Below are positions 23,794-34,289 of a stretch of 34,395 nt of DNA, in pieces (within the stretch, counting starts at the first letter, position 1; each line of letters begins with the position of its first letter). Both the position numbers and the translations under genes were made by a program. Source of the stretch: Spirulina sp. SIO3F2 (lineage in GTDB: Bacteria > Cyanobacteriota > Cyanobacteriia > Cyanobacteriales > Spirulinaceae); contig JAAHHN010000053.1 in assembly GCA_010672165.1 (NCBI GenBank), positions 1 through 34,395 of the forward strand. Reading direction: 5' to 3'. A model generated the notes under the pieces. The model searched no databases, had not been told where the DNA came from, and saw only the letters and a program-made list of their open reading frames with translations.

Positions 23794-24975
23794 ATGTCCG
23801 ATTCTCACCAAGCCGTTCAAAAACTCTACGATGCCTACCCCTTCCCCCCCGATCCTCTTTCCGATGAGCCGCCTCCGGGTTATAACTGGCGCTGGAGTTG
23901 GACAGCAGCCCACAGCTTTTGCACTGGACGCACCCCCGATCGCCAAGATATTCGCATTCTTGATGCAGGTTGTGGCACAGGTTCCGGCACAGATTACCTC
24001 GTGCATCAAAATCCGGAGGCCCAAGTCACAGCCGTCGATCTGAGTTCAGGGGCATTGGCAGTGGCCAAAGAGCGGTGTCAACGCTCTGGAGCTAAAGGGG
24101 TTACGTTCGCCCAGATGACCTTAGAAACTGCTGCCGAAGAACTGGAGGGGCAGTTTGAGTTTATTAACTGTGTGGGCGTGTTGCACCATTTACCTGATCC
24201 GGTAGCGGGTATTCAAGCCTTAGCGAAGAAACTCGCTCCAGGAGGTTTGCTGCATATCTTTGTTTATGCAGAATTGGGGCGTTGGGAAATTCAACTGATG
24301 CAGGAAGCGATCGCCCTATTACAAGGGGAGCGACGTGGCGACTACACCGATGGCATTCAGGTGGGACGCGAAATTTTCGAAACCCTACCTGAAGATAACC
24401 CTTTAGTGCAGCGGGAGCGAACACGCTGGGCTGGCGAGAACCAACGGGATGAATGCTTTGCGGATATGTATGTTCATCCCCAAGAGACGGACTATAACTT
24501 GCAGAGTCTGTTTCAGCTTATTGATGCCTCGGGCTTAGAGTTTGTGGGGTTCTCCAATCCGCAGTTTTGGCAACTGGAGCGATTGTTGGGCCAATCTGCT
24601 GACTTGAGCAGTCGAGGCGCTCAGTTGAGTGAACGCGATCGCTATCGTTTGATTGAACTGCTCGACCCCAAATCTGTCACCCATTACGAGTTCTTTTTGA
24701 CGAATCCGCCTTTGGAACGCATCGACTGGTCAGACGATGCGGTGCTTCTTGCCGCTCATGCTCAGGTTTATCCCTGTCTTCAGGGTTGGCCGAGCCAGAC
24801 CTTTTTTGACAAGGACTTTCAACTCGTTCGTCTCACTCCCCCTGAATATGCGTTTTTACAAGCCTGTGATGCCCAACCGACCCAGACGATCGCCGCACAG
24901 CTCGCCGCCACTGACGCAGATCTAGAGTTAGTGCGATCGCTTTGGGGGCGGCAACTCCTGATTCTCACACCCTAG
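23794..24975 (+). CDS. Class I SAM-dependent methyltransferase
   Basis: This is a 393-residue cytoplasmic protein. The Rossmann methyltransferase domain covers about 50-215: motif I ILDAGCGTGSGT at 55-66, the acidic end of strand 2 in VTAVDLSSGAL (near 78-88), motif IV region EFINCVGVLHHLPDP (near 122-136), then LAPGGLLHIFVYAE. The N-terminal VQKLYDAYPFPPDP is found in a cyanobacterial/proteobacterial methyltransferase group with an extra C-terminal domain of about 160 residues, present here. The substrate is unknown. The gene directly precedes the ATP synthase operon with 158 bases between, and is probably independent. Confidence 0.88.
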   Translation: MSDSHQAVQKLYDAYPFPPDPLSDEPPPGYNWRWSWTAAHSFCTGRTPDRQDIRILDAGCGTGSGTDYLVHQNPEAQVTAVDLSSGALAVAKERCQRSGAKGVTFAQMTLETAAEELEGQFEFINCVGVLHHLPDPVAGIQALAKKLAPGGLLHIFVYAELGRWEIQLMQEAIALLQGERRGDYTDGIQVGREIFETLPEDNPLVQRERTRWAGENQRDECFADMYVHPQETDYNLQSLFQLIDASGLEFVGFSNPQFWQLERLLGQSADLSSRGAQLSERDRYRLIELLDPKSVTHYEFFLTNPPLERIDWSDDAVLLAAHAQVYPCLQGWPSQTFFDKDFQLVRLTPPEYAFLQACDAQPTQTIAAQLAATDADLELVRSLWGRQLLILTP

Positions 24976-25040
24976 ATCTTTTCTGACTTGGGCATTCCTT
25001 AAGACTTTTGGGGCAGTGGAATCGTTAGCCCTTCGATTGT

Positions 25041-25106
25041 GAACAATTTTTTAAGAATTGTTCCCGAGCCGTGATACCATTTCACTTGGCTCGGCCCAAA
25101 CGGGCC
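25041..25106 (+). promoter_or_regulatory. ATP synthase operon leader with three inverted repeats
   Basis: Just before atp1 lie, in order, GAACAATT (25041-25048) with AATTGTTC (25056-25063); CCGAGCC (25064-25070) with GGCTCGG (25088-25094); and GGCCC (25093-25097) with GGGCC (25102-25106). The second and third share bases, so they are alternatives. The first could terminate the methyltransferase transcript or be an operator. The others could structure the operon's 5' leader. I could not place a promoter with confidence. Confidence 0.4.
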
Positions 25107-25133
25107 AATCGCTGAAGCCGCACAACCAAGATT

Positions 25134-25544
25134 TTGAGTACATCTGACAGAATTTCTGAATCTCTAGAAACTGAATCTTCCGTCTGCGATCGCGAAGATT
25201 CAATGCAAGATTATTATCAGCTCAAGCAGCAGATTTTAATCATCACTTTAGGGATTACAGTTGTTGGTTTTCTCGCAGCTTGGACTGCCTTTTCCTTAAT
25301 AATAGCTCTCAATTATTTATTGGGTGCTGGTGTTGGTCTAGTGTATCTGCGGCTGCTGGCGCGTGAGGTTGAACGCCTTGATAGCCAGAATCAGCGCATT
25401 GGCTTGAGTCGGTTAGCCCTGTTCGCAGGGTTAATCATTGTTGCATCTCAATTGCAACAGCTCTATATTGTGCCGATATTTCTGGGCTTTGTCACCTATA
25501 AGCTTGCGGTTGTCTTCTACACAGTTCAAATGACTTTCAATTAA
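25134..25544 (+). CDS. atp1: ATP synthase protein I
   Basis: This is a small hydrophobic protein heading the ATP synthase operon, up to 136 residues. It is the cyanobacterial Atp1/AtpI type, thought to help assemble the c-ring rather than be part of the enzyme. Four helices are visible (about 33-50, 52-75, 92-106 and 110-132), with the family stretch ALNYLLGAGVGLVYLRLLAREVERL. The frame begins with TTG at 25134; the next in-frame ATG is at 25203 (MQDYYQLKQQ), which gives 113 residues, close to several family members. The true start is therefore uncertain. atpB follows after about 65 bases. Confidence 0.88.
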   Translation: MSTSDRISESLETESSVCDREDSMQDYYQLKQQILIITLGITVVGFLAAWTAFSLIIALNYLLGAGVGLVYLRLLAREVERLDSQNQRIGLSRLALFAGLIIVASQLQQLYIVPIFLGFVTYKLAVVFYTVQMTFN

Positions 25545-25611
25545 TGTTTGTCAATCAAACTGGTATCGGACAATTGCTTCTAGCAAAAAGGTTTGACAAC
25601 ATCCTAGGTTG

Positions 25612-26388
25612 ATGTTTCTCGAAAAGTTGGGGGGAAACCGTCCAATGCAAATACTTGCTGGTTTGAAGGAACTTTCCTTCTTCCCTTTGGCTGAACTCGA
25701 AGTTGGTAAGCACCTTTACTGGCAGATCGGCAACTTCCATCTTCACGGTCAAGTTCTTTTGACCTCTTGGTTTGTTATTGCTCTGCTAGTTATTGCTTCG
25801 TTTGCAGCAAGTCGAAACATCCAGAAAGTTCCAACGGGCATTCAGAATCTAATGGAGTATGCCCTGGAGTTTTTAAGGGATTTGGTGAAAAATCAAATCG
25901 GCGAAAAAGAATATCGCCCCTGGGTTCCCTTTGTGGGCACATTGTTTCTTTTTATCTTTGTGTCAAATTGGTCTGGTGCGCTCTTGCCTTGGAAGCTGAT
26001 TGCCCTCCCGGAGGGAGAGTTGGCTGCACCAACTAATGATATTAATACAACGGTAGCTCTTGCTCTATTAACTTCGATCGCGTACTTCTACGCTGGCTTC
26101 AAAAAGCGAGGCTTATCGTATTTTGCTAAATATGTTGAGCCAACGCCGATTCTGTTGCCAATTAACATTCTCGAAGATTTCACTAAGCCCTTATCCCTGA
26201 GTTTCCGTCTGTTTGGAAATATTCTGGCAGATGAACTTGTAGTTGCTGTACTTGTGCTGTTGGTTCCCCTATTCATACCGATTCCGGTCATGGCATTAGG
26301 ACTATTCACCAGTGCGATCCAAGCGTTAGTTTTTGCGACCTTGGCAGCGGCTTACATTGCTGAATCGATGGAAGGTCACGGTCACTAG
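25612..26388 (+). CDS. atpB: ATP synthase F0 subunit a
   Basis: Subunit a forms the proton half-channels of the thylakoid ATP synthase. The protein has 258 residues. The cyanobacterial start [18 protein letters not shown] is followed by six helices or so. The essential Arg is in [18 protein letters not shown] (residue 199, counted from ATG 25612), and the C-terminal [25 protein letters not shown] matches the family. A TTG lies directly before this ATG; a later ATG at 25645 ([10 protein letters not shown]) is also possible. It is the second gene of the operon. Confidence 0.96.
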   Translation: MFLEKLGGNRPMQILAGLKELSFFPLAELEVGKHLYWQIGNFHLHGQVLLTSWFVIALLVIASFAASRNIQKVPTGIQNLMEYALEFLRDLVKNQIGEKEYRPWVPFVGTLFLFIFVSNWSGALLPWKLIALPEGELAAPTNDINTTVALALLTSIAYFYAGFKKRGLSYFAKYVEPTPILLPINILEDFTKPLSLSFRLFGNILADELVVAVLVLLVPLFIPIPVMALGLFTSAIQALVFATLAAAYIAESMEGHGH

Positions 26389-26416
26389 ACTCGACCTAGG
26401 TTTTATTGGTGTTCTT

Positions 26417-26435
26417 CTTCAATCGAGAATTGAAG
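26417..26435 (+). promoter_or_regulatory. Stem-loop between atpB and atpE
   Basis: CTTCAAT (26417-26423) pairs with ATTGAAG (26429-26435) across five bases, in the 133-base gap before atpE. No U-run follows, so it is more likely an RNA processing or stability element than a terminator. A stem at this spot would protect the 5' side of an atpE-containing mRNA fragment. Confidence 0.4.
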
Positions 26436-26473
26436 TTGATAAACTCTGCTTTACCGGATGACTTTCTGGGTGA

Positions 26474-26767
<294 letters not shown>

Positions 26768-27085
26768 GATTATTTCGGATTTAGGGGGACGATCGTTCAA
26801 TAATTACAGCTCTTTCGAGCTGCAATTGATGGGCACAAAAATCAGTGCTGCTGATTTGGTTTATCGAGTTGTCCCCCTTTAAAATTCCATTTAGATACCT
26901 TGCGGTGTTGATCTTTGCATGTGGGTTATACCTACCTGTTAATCCAGACCCCAACTTAATGGGGATAGTCCCCAACGCCCCAGAGCGTTGTGAGGAATCT
27001 GAAAAGCTATATATCGATTACTACTGTAGCCTCACGATGCGATCGCAATAATTTTGATGGCGGAGCGGCTTGAGAAGGAGGTAAC
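26768..27085 (+). promoter_or_regulatory. Structured 318-base gap between atpE and atpG
   Basis: I see no gene here. A stem-loop lies close after atpE: ATTACAGCTC (26803-26812) with GAGCTGCAAT (26817-26826), one mismatch, four-base loop, no U-run. Further on, TGGGG (26960-26964) can pair either with CCCCA before it (26949-26953) or with CCCCA after it (26970-26974), so two mutually exclusive hairpins are possible. AACGC (26974-26978) with GCGTT (26985-26989) forms another. The gap ends with an almost perfect Shine-Dalgarno, AAGGAGGT, four to five bases before the atpG TTG. The layout suggests differential expression of atpE versus the genes downstream. Confidence 0.5.
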
Positions 27086-27514
27086 TTGTTCGATTTTGAT
27101 TTGACATTGCCGTTTATGGCAGTCCAATTCCTGGTTTTAATGGCGGTTCTCGATCGCCTGCTTTATAAGCCACTGGGAAAGGCGATTGATGAGCGCGATC
27201 AATATGTGGTGCAAACTCATCAGTCTGCCCGGGAGCGTTTAGAAAAGGCCAAAGCCCTCGCCGAGCAATATCAACAGGAACTGGTGGATGTGCGCCGTGA
27301 GGCTCAAAACGTTGTGGCCCAGGCCCAAGCCCAAGCCCAGGAAACTGTTGCAGCAGAGGTGCAAACCGCTCAACAGCAGGTTCAGCAGGAGCGAGCTGCG
27401 GCTGCCCAGGCAATTGAGACCCAAAAATCTGAGGCTTTTGCCACTCTAGAGGGAGAGGTTGAAGGTCTGAGTCACCAAATTTTGGCAAAACTTTTAGGCC
27501 CCGAATTGGTGTAG
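27086..27514 (+). CDS. atpG: ATP synthase F0 subunit b'
   Basis: This is a 142-residue peripheral-stalk subunit, one of the two b-type subunits of photosynthetic organisms. One N-terminal helix ([20 protein letters not shown]) is followed by [12 protein letters not shown] and a long Ala/Gln/Glu coiled coil. The start is TTG (FDFDLTLP follows). It is supported by AAGGAGGT directly upstream and by the usual b' beginning MFDFD; the next in-frame ATG at 27116 would cut into the membrane helix. Confidence 0.94.
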   Translation: MFDFDLTLPFMAVQFLVLMAVLDRLLYKPLGKAIDERDQYVVQTHQSARERLEKAKALAEQYQQELVDVRREAQNVVAQAQAQAQETVAAEVQTAQQQVQQERAAAAQAIETQKSEAFATLEGEVEGLSHQILAKLLGPELV

Positions 27515-27551
27515 TCATCCAGCCGAAGCATGAGGTCCATTTTTTTAGATC

Positions 27552-28073
27552 ATGGGAATTTTCTTTTATCTAGCCTCCGCTGAAGGCGGTTTCGGGCTAA
27601 ATTTTGATATTTTTGAAGCCAATTTAGTGAATCTTTCCATCATCTTGGTGGCAATGTTTGTGTTCGGTAAGCGTTTGCTGACGAACATTCTTAACGAGCG
27701 TCAAGCCAAGATTGAAGCGGCGATCGCAGAGGCTGAAACCCAAGCAAGCGATGCAGCTGCGGCCCTTGCCGATGCCCAGCAGAGCTTGGCTCAGGCCCAG
27801 GCCGAGGCTCAGAACATCCGAGAGCAGGCCAAGGTTTCAGCCGAGCGTGCCAAAGCTGATGTGTTGGCGAAGGGCAAAGCTGAGGTCGAGAAGCTCAAGG
27901 CAACTGCCGCAGCGGATCTGAGTTCAGAGCAAGACCGAGCGATCGCTGAGTTGCGCAAGCGGGTCACAACCCTATCGCTTGCTCAAGTTGAGTCTCGTCT
28001 GAAGGCACGACTTGATGACACTGCCCTGCAAGAAGCGCTCCTCAATCGCACCATTGCACAGTTGGAGGGATAG
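27552..28073 (+). CDS. atpF: ATP synthase F0 subunit b
   Basis: This is a 173-residue stalk subunit. An N-terminal GGFGLNFDIFEANLVNLSIILVA leads into the single membrane helix (about 25-42). LLTNILNERQAKIEAAIAEAE then starts the long coiled coil, which is rich in Ala, Gln and Lys and ends QEALLNRTIAQLEG. It pairs with b' to link F0 to F1. It begins 37 bases after atpG; its stop is three bases before the atpH ATG. Confidence 0.96.
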   Translation: MGIFFYLASAEGGFGLNFDIFEANLVNLSIILVAMFVFGKRLLTNILNERQAKIEAAIAEAETQASDAAAALADAQQSLAQAQAEAQNIREQAKVSAERAKADVLAKGKAEVEKLKATAAADLSSEQDRAIAELRKRVTTLSLAQVESRLKARLDDTALQEALLNRTIAQLEG

Positions 28074-28076
28074 GTT

Positions 28077-28628
28077 ATGAAAGGAACATTACTCAGTAGT
28101 GAAATTGCCGAGCCTTATGCTCAGGCACTGATGTCGATCGCCCAGTCCCAAAACTTAACCGAGGACTTTGGTCAAGACATCCGCGACTTAGACGCACTCT
28201 TGGACGAATCCGCTGAACTCCGTGACTTTGTCACCAATCCGATTATCCAAGATTCAGACAAAAAGGCAGTTCTACGGAACATTATGGGCAGTGGAGCCCA
28301 TGCCTTACTGGTGAATTTTTTGATGTTGTTGGTTGATAAGCGGCGTATTGTTTTCTTGCAAGAGGTGCTTGCTCAATATCTCGCTTTACTCCGGAAGTTA
28401 AATCAAACCGTTCTTGCTGAGGTGATAACCGCACGGGCATTAACTTCGGAGCAAGAGCAGGAAATTGGACATAAAGTTCGGGTAATGACCAGTGCTCGAG
28501 AAGCAGAACTCAAAGTTTCCGTAGACCCGAGTATTTTGGGTGGCATCATTATTCGTGTCGGCTCTAAGGTGGTGGACGCCAGCTTGCAGGGCCAACTCCG
28601 CCAGATTGGCATGAGCTTGAATGCCTAA
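28077..28628 (+). CDS. atpH: ATP synthase F1 subunit delta
   Basis: This is a 183-residue cytoplasmic subunit that sits on top of F1 and binds the b/b' stalk. The N-terminal helical domain starts EIAEPYAQALMSIAQ. LRDFVTNPIIQDSDKKAVL and ALLVNFLMLLVDKRRIVFL are family stretches, and the C-terminal VDPSILGGIIIRVGSKVVDASLQGQLRQI is the classic OSCP/delta signature. The gene is tightly coupled to atpF, with only three bases between stop and start. Confidence 0.96.
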   Translation: MKGTLLSSEIAEPYAQALMSIAQSQNLTEDFGQDIRDLDALLDESAELRDFVTNPIIQDSDKKAVLRNIMGSGAHALLVNFLMLLVDKRRIVFLQEVLAQYLALLRKLNQTVLAEVITARALTSEQEQEIGHKVRVMTSAREAELKVSVDPSILGGIIIRVGSKVVDASLQGQLRQIGMSLNA

Positions 28629-28687
28629 GCTAATGGCACTAAGCCAATAATTTCAATTCTTAAGATCAATTACAACGGAGAGCGTGA

Positions 28688-30211
<1,524 letters not shown>

Positions 30212-30279
30212 TAACCGTGCTGGATGAGGATGGGGACTGCTCTCTATCCTCACCTTGATGTGTGAATTCGAGATAGACC

Positions 30280-31224
30280 ATGCCTAACCTTAAAGCCATT
30301 CGAGACCGGATTAAATCGGTTAAGAATACCCGAAAAATTACTGAAGCGATGCGCTTGGTGGCAGCAGCGAAAGTGCGTCGTGCTCAAGAACAAGTCACTG
30401 CCACCCGCCCCTTTGCCGATTGCTTGGCTCAGGTGCTCTATGGCTTGCAAAATCGCTTGAAATTTGAAGATGTGGATCTCCCCTTGCTTAAGCAACGGGA
30501 CGTCAAGACAGTCGCACTGCTCGTTGTGTCGGGCGATCGCGGTCTTTGTGGTGGTTATAACACCAACGTGATCAAACGTGCCGACGCCCGCATCAAAGAA
30601 CTCAAGGCCGAAGGCATCAACCCGACGCTGGTGATTGTGGGTCGCAAAGCCTCGCAATATTATGGGCGTCGAGATACCCCTGTTAGCCAGAGCTACGTTG
30701 GTTTAGAGCAGATCCCTAATGCGACGGAAGCCTCCCAAATTGCAGATTATTTGTTGTCGCTGTTCTTATCCGAGACAGTCGATCGTGTGGAGTTGATCTA
30801 CACCAAATTTGTCTCACTGATTAGTTCACGCCCCGTGATCCAAACTCTGATGCCCCTCTCTACCCAAGGGCTAGAGCATCCTGACGATGAGATTTTCCAT
30901 CTCACCTCCAAAGGCGGTCAGTTTGCTGTGGAGCGAGAAGCAGTGACAACCCCTATTGCCGGTTTCCCTCGTGACATGATCTTTGAGCAAGACCCGGCTC
31001 AAATTTTGGATACGCTATTGCCCTTGTATCTGAATAATCAGCTCTTACGCGGTTTACAAGAGTCGGCAGCTAGTGAACTCGCGGCGCGAATGACAGCAAT
31101 GAATAATGCCAGCGACAACGCGAGTGAATTGGTTAAGACTTTAACCCTGTCTTATAACAAAGCTCGTCAAGCTGCGATTACCCAGGAACTTCTTGAGGTG
31201 GTTGCTGGCGCGAATGCGCTCTAG
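30280..31224 (+). CDS. atpC: ATP synthase F1 subunit gamma
   Basis: This is the 314-residue rotating central stalk. The N-terminal helix [31 protein letters not shown] at 84-94 and the C-terminal [19 protein letters not shown] are conserved. Residues about 196-230 form the extra segment found in cyanobacterial and chloroplast gamma. It has no Cys pair, so it lacks the thiol switch of plants, as is normal for cyanobacteria. This is the last gene of the operon, followed by a strong stem-loop. Confidence 0.97.
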   Translation: MPNLKAIRDRIKSVKNTRKITEAMRLVAAAKVRRAQEQVTATRPFADCLAQVLYGLQNRLKFEDVDLPLLKQRDVKTVALLVVSGDRGLCGGYNTNVIKRADARIKELKAEGINPTLVIVGRKASQYYGRRDTPVSQSYVGLEQIPNATEASQIADYLLSLFLSETVDRVELIYTKFVSLISSRPVIQTLMPLSTQGLEHPDDEIFHLTSKGGQFAVEREAVTTPIAGFPRDMIFEQDPAQILDTLLPLYLNNQLLRGLQESAASELAARMTAMNNASDNASELVKTLTLSYNKARQAAITQELLEVVAGANAL

Positions 31225-31261
31225 CCTGATTGACCAGACTAAAGAGCGTGTTAATGCATTT

Positions 31262-31296
31262 GAGGAGCGTCTAGGGTAATATCCTAGACGTTCCTT
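31262..31296 (+). terminator. Stem-loop terminator after atpC
   Basis: GGAGCGTCTAGG (31264-31275) pairs with CCTAGACGTTCC (31283-31294), twelve pairs including one G-U, with a seven-base loop. A-T and G-U pairs extend it outward. The bases after it are T-rich (TTAGTTTCTG) but interrupted. It lies 39 bases after the atpC stop and probably ends the ATP synthase operon. Confidence 0.75.
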
Positions 31297-31487
31297 AGTT
31301 TCTGCATTGTTGGATATGGCAAGGGAATTGCCTTCAATCAACTTTTTTGTAGGATGTGACACATTGTAAGAGCCCTAAAAACATAGAAAACCTAGTGTTT
31401 ATTGTTGTTCTACGTTCTTATTTTCTATTTCAACAAGCATAATTCCAGCCTTAAGGGAGTAAGGCATTTAGATAGGTTAGATAACTC

Positions 31488-31946
31488 ATGAAGTTTATCC
31501 AATATCTTTTCCACTGGCTGTATCGTCTAGCCCGCCATAATAACGAGTTCTTACTCCTGATTAAGTTTGTCGAAAGTTTTGTTTCCAAGGTACTTTCGGT
31601 CTTTATGATTGGGATCATCTTTTTCGCACTCTATGATATTGGCATTTTCTTAGTCGAGGAATGGCTCACTCACTCTACCGACCCCCTTCGAGATCGATTA
31701 TTCGAAGCTTTTGGTTTATTTTTGAATGTGCTAATTGCGCTTGAGTTACTAGATAATATCACCGCCTATCTTAAGAACCATGTCATCCAATTGGAGTTGG
31801 TAATTGTAACCGCGATTATTGCGATCGCCCGTAAAATCATTATTTTTGATCTTAAAAAGAATACAACCGATGAGTTGATGCTCATTTCTGTAGCGATCTT
31901 GCTGCTGGCGTTCAGTCATGTTCTGATCTCTAAACGTAAACGCTAA
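31488..31946 (+). CDS. PsiE-like phosphate-starvation-inducible membrane protein
   Basis: This is a 152-residue membrane protein with about four helices (near 36-58, 72-92, 98-117 and 128-147). The stretch FGLFLNVLIALELLDNITAYL followed by VIQLELVIVTAIIAIARKIIIFD matches the PsiE family. PsiE is named from E. coli, where it is induced by phosphate starvation; its function is unknown. It ends in KRKR. A ferredoxin gene follows on the same strand, 56 bases later, and may share its transcript. Confidence 0.82.
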   Translation: MKFIQYLFHWLYRLARHNNEFLLLIKFVESFVSKVLSVFMIGIIFFALYDIGIFLVEEWLTHSTDPLRDRLFEAFGLFLNVLIALELLDNITAYLKNHVIQLELVIVTAIIAIARKIIIFDLKKNTTDELMLISVAILLLAFSHVLISKRKR

Positions 31947-32002
31947 AAGTGTTCGCTGATGATCTGTTAAATTTTTTATGGAGTTCCAATTACAGATTCA
32001 AA

Positions 32003-32317
32003 ATGACCCAAACCTATACAGTTGAAATTAACCACGACGGTACAACCCATACCATCCAAGTCTCTGAAGACCAAAAAATTTTAGAAGCAGCCCTCGCAGC
32101 AGGAATTGACTTACCCAAATCTTGTTTGGCAGGGGTTTGTACAACTTGTGCCGCTAAGCTTAACACGGGCACAGTCGAGCAGCCCGATGCGATGGGCGTT
32201 TCACCGGAACTCCAGGCAGAGGGCTATGCTTTACTCTGTGTGGCTTATCCGAGAGCAGATATTCAGCTTGATTCAGCTAAAGAAGAGGAAGTGTACGATC
32301 GCCAGTTTGGTCAATAA
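32003..32317 (+). CDS. Plant-type [2Fe-2S] ferredoxin
   Basis: This is a 104-residue soluble electron carrier. The cluster ligands are Cys41, Cys46, Cys49 and Cys79, arranged CLAGVCTTC and, 30 residues later, LLCVAYP. The frame extends to 31949, but the ATG at 32003 starts at the usual place (MTQTYTVEINHDG), so I chose it. Compared with the main photosynthetic ferredoxin it has the C-terminal extension AKEEEVYDRQFGQ, and 'LAGVC' replaces the usual 'RAGAC', suggesting a specialised rather than the major ferredoxin. Confidence 0.92.
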   Translation: MTQTYTVEINHDGTTHTIQVSEDQKILEAALAAGIDLPKSCLAGVCTTCAAKLNTGTVEQPDAMGVSPELQAEGYALLCVAYPRADIQLDSAKEEEVYDRQFGQ

Positions 32318-32462
32318 ACGGTATCTCTCTAGGCAGTTACACTAACAACACCGCTCATCGACTTACAGGTTACGGTTAGCTCCAATGTCCGTAGCGTGGT
32401 CAATATGTTCGCTAATGCTCGTTTTTGCAATATGTAACGCTCACTCAGTAACTACATATAGC

Positions 32463-32491
32463 AAAACGAGCCGACAGCTTGCCGACTCGTT
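32463..32491 (-). terminator. Intrinsic terminator for the tRNA-Arg gene
   Basis: Read on the minus strand, AACGAGTCGGCA and TGTCGGCTCGTT form a 12-pair stem with two wobble pairs and a three-base loop, followed by TTTTGC. The wobbles pair only on this strand; on the plus strand they become mismatches. It lies 28 bases after the 3' end of the tRNA. Confidence 0.7.
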
Positions 32492-32518
32492 CTATAAGAC
32501 TAAATTGGCTTAATCTAA

Positions 32519-32591
32519 CGAGCACGGAGGGATTCGAACCCCCGACACCCAGAACCGGAATCTGGTGCTCTATCCACTGAGCTACGCACCC
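32519..32591 (-). tRNA. tRNA-Arg (anticodon CCG)
   Basis: The cloverleaf is complete on the minus strand: acceptor GGGTGCG pairing with CGTGCTC (three wobble pairs), TA at 8-9, a D-arm GCTC..GAGC, anticodon stem CCAGA/TCTGG with loop TTCCGGT giving anticodon CCG, and a T-arm with loop TTCGAAT. The discriminator base is G. The 3' CCA is not encoded. It decodes CGG. A TGCTATAGT sequence lies just upstream and a terminator just downstream, so it is a single-gene unit. Confidence 0.95.
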
Positions 32592-33059
32592 GCGTTTCCT
32601 CACTATAGCATTTTGACCTGTCTGGTGCATATTGGCTCGACGGGGTGATAAACCAAAAACCCTAGCGATAACATTGGTTCTCTGGAGCGCGATCGAATTA
32701 TCAATGCCGTTATTTCCTACGAAACTACTAAAATAATTGCACTTTAGTTGAATTAAACATCTCGATGACGTTGAATGCTCTGAACCACAGAGATAGAGAT
32801 TTTCGAGCTAAATACTGATCAATGATTTGCGAGCAAAAGCATCATTTGAGTTGTCATTAAGCCCTTGCAACATCAATTTTGATTGCATCGATCGCAGCAC
32901 TGCACCAGATCACAGCCCTCCACCTACTCCTTTGGATAATTGGAATAGAGATGTATCCGGCGAACGCAAACCAATAAGATAAAGCTTATCCTATTTTTAT
33001 CTAAGTCTCAGGTGCGATCGCTACAAATCTATGCCTACGCTGCACCTTGAGGACTCCCC
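32592..33059. other. Gene-free 468-base stretch upstream of the histidine kinase
   Basis: Apart from the tRNA promoter at its left end, I see no gene here. A short stem GATAA-AGC-TTATC followed by CTATTTTT near 32980-33000 could be a weak terminator. GAGGA shortly before 33060 is the likely ribosome-binding site of the kinase. Confidence 0.4.
32602..32610 (-). promoter_or_regulatory. Possible extended -10 promoter of tRNA-Arg
   Basis: On the minus strand TGCTATAGT has a TG one base before TATAGT, an extended -10 element, with the hexamer ending 10 bases before the mature tRNA. No clear -35 box is visible. Confidence 0.4.
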
Positions 33060-34289
33060 ATGACGAACACAGACGTTATTCTTAAAACGACAGTTTACGA
33101 GTTTTCGGAAGGCCAACCCTATAAACTTGAAGCCAAACCCACAGACCCCCTCACACAGATGGTGATGGGCACAGCCAGTGTCTCTGGGGAGTCTTATTAT
33201 CAAGCTTTTGCACAAAACTTAGCCCAAGCCTTGGATGTTCGCTATGTGATTGTGGCAGAGGCAGTGAATTATGAGCAGGAACGGCCAACCCGGGTGCGAT
33301 CGCTAGCCTTCTGGAATGCGGATAGCTTGGATGATCCGATTGAGTATGATTTACCCAGCACACCCTGCGAAAAACTCTTCACCGAAGAGACCATTAATTT
33401 AGAAGGTGCAGTTGCTTGCTTCCCAAAAGATTTAGATGTTCTCTTCCCCAACGCCTTGGGCAAAGGCTGCTTTTTGGGCGTCACGCTGCTGGCAAAAAAA
33501 ACGAATCGTCCCTTGGGGCATATTTGCTTAATGGATGATAAACCCTTGCAAAATCGAGAACAGGCCACAGCAATTATGACGTTGTTTGCCTCCCGTACAG
33601 CCGTGGAACTCGAACGGCAGCAAGCCGAAGCTCAAGAGCATGAACGGACTCGACAGTTGGAGCTAGCGTTGCATCAACTCAAGCGCACTCAGGGGCAATT
33701 AGTCCATACTGAAAAGATTTCCAGTTTAGGACAGCTGGTGGCTGGGGTTGCCCATGAAGTGAATAACCCCGTTACCTTTATTAGCGGGAATCTTGACCAT
33801 GCAACGAAATATATTCAGGATCTGTTTGCCCATCTTCGGCAATATCAAGCAGCCTATCCTGAGGCAACGCCAGCATTAAAAGACCATGCGGAGGATATTG
33901 ACCTTGAATTCCTTGCTGAAGATCTACCTAAGCTGTTGGCATCCATGCAGGTGGGGATCGATCGCGTCCGAGATATTATGCAATCGTTACGAAACTTTTC
34001 GCGGGTGGATGCCAATAAAACCCCAGCGGATGTGCATCAGGGTTTAGAGAGTACCTTGATGATTCTGCAACACCGCCTTAAGGCAAAACCAGAGCGTCCC
34101 GCGATCGTAGTCACGAAAGACTATGGTGAATTGCCCTTGGTTCCTTGCTGTATGGGCCAGCTCAACCAAGTCTTTATGAACTTGCTGGCTAATGCGATTG
34201 ATGCAATGGAGGAGGATAATGCGGGGCGCAGTTATGCAGAACTCGAAACAGCGCCCAACCGGATTAAGATTACGAAACGTGAAGCGTAA
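33060..34289 (+). pseudogene. GAF-domain sensor histidine kinase, ATPase domain cut off by an IS element
   Basis: The 409-residue open frame encodes a soluble sensor kinase. A GAF-like domain covers about 45-185 and a coiled coil about 186-218. The phosphoacceptor His232 is in LGQLVAGVAHEVNNPVTFI, followed by a dimerisation region with an insert typical of cyanobacterial kinases (YPEATPALKDHAEDIDLE). The ATPase N-box is at about 367-384 (LNQVFMNLLANAIDAM). The protein then stops after NRIKITKREA, so the G1, F and G2 boxes that bind ATP are missing. The last native residues are probably near Thr405; the final KREA is encoded by the foreign sequence that starts around 34274. As it stands the protein cannot bind ATP normally. 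The rest of the kinase may lie beyond the element, outside the window. The ATG is preceded by GAGGA. Confidence 0.85.

Noticed and set aside
26845-27051. 68-codon plus-strand frame between atpE and atpG
   Set aside because: It crosses the hairpin-rich gap, has no ribosome-binding site, and no gene is known at this place in cyanobacterial ATP synthase operons.
27114-27518. 134-codon minus-strand frame opposite atpG
   Set aside because: It is the antisense shadow of the coiled-coil coding sequence; the Pro/Gly/Leu-rich composition is typical of such shadows.
32445-32630. 61-codon minus-strand frame
   Set aside because: It is a readthrough of the tRNA-Arg gene; residues such as CVAQWIEHQIPV and GVGGSNPSV are the usual translation of tRNA sequence.
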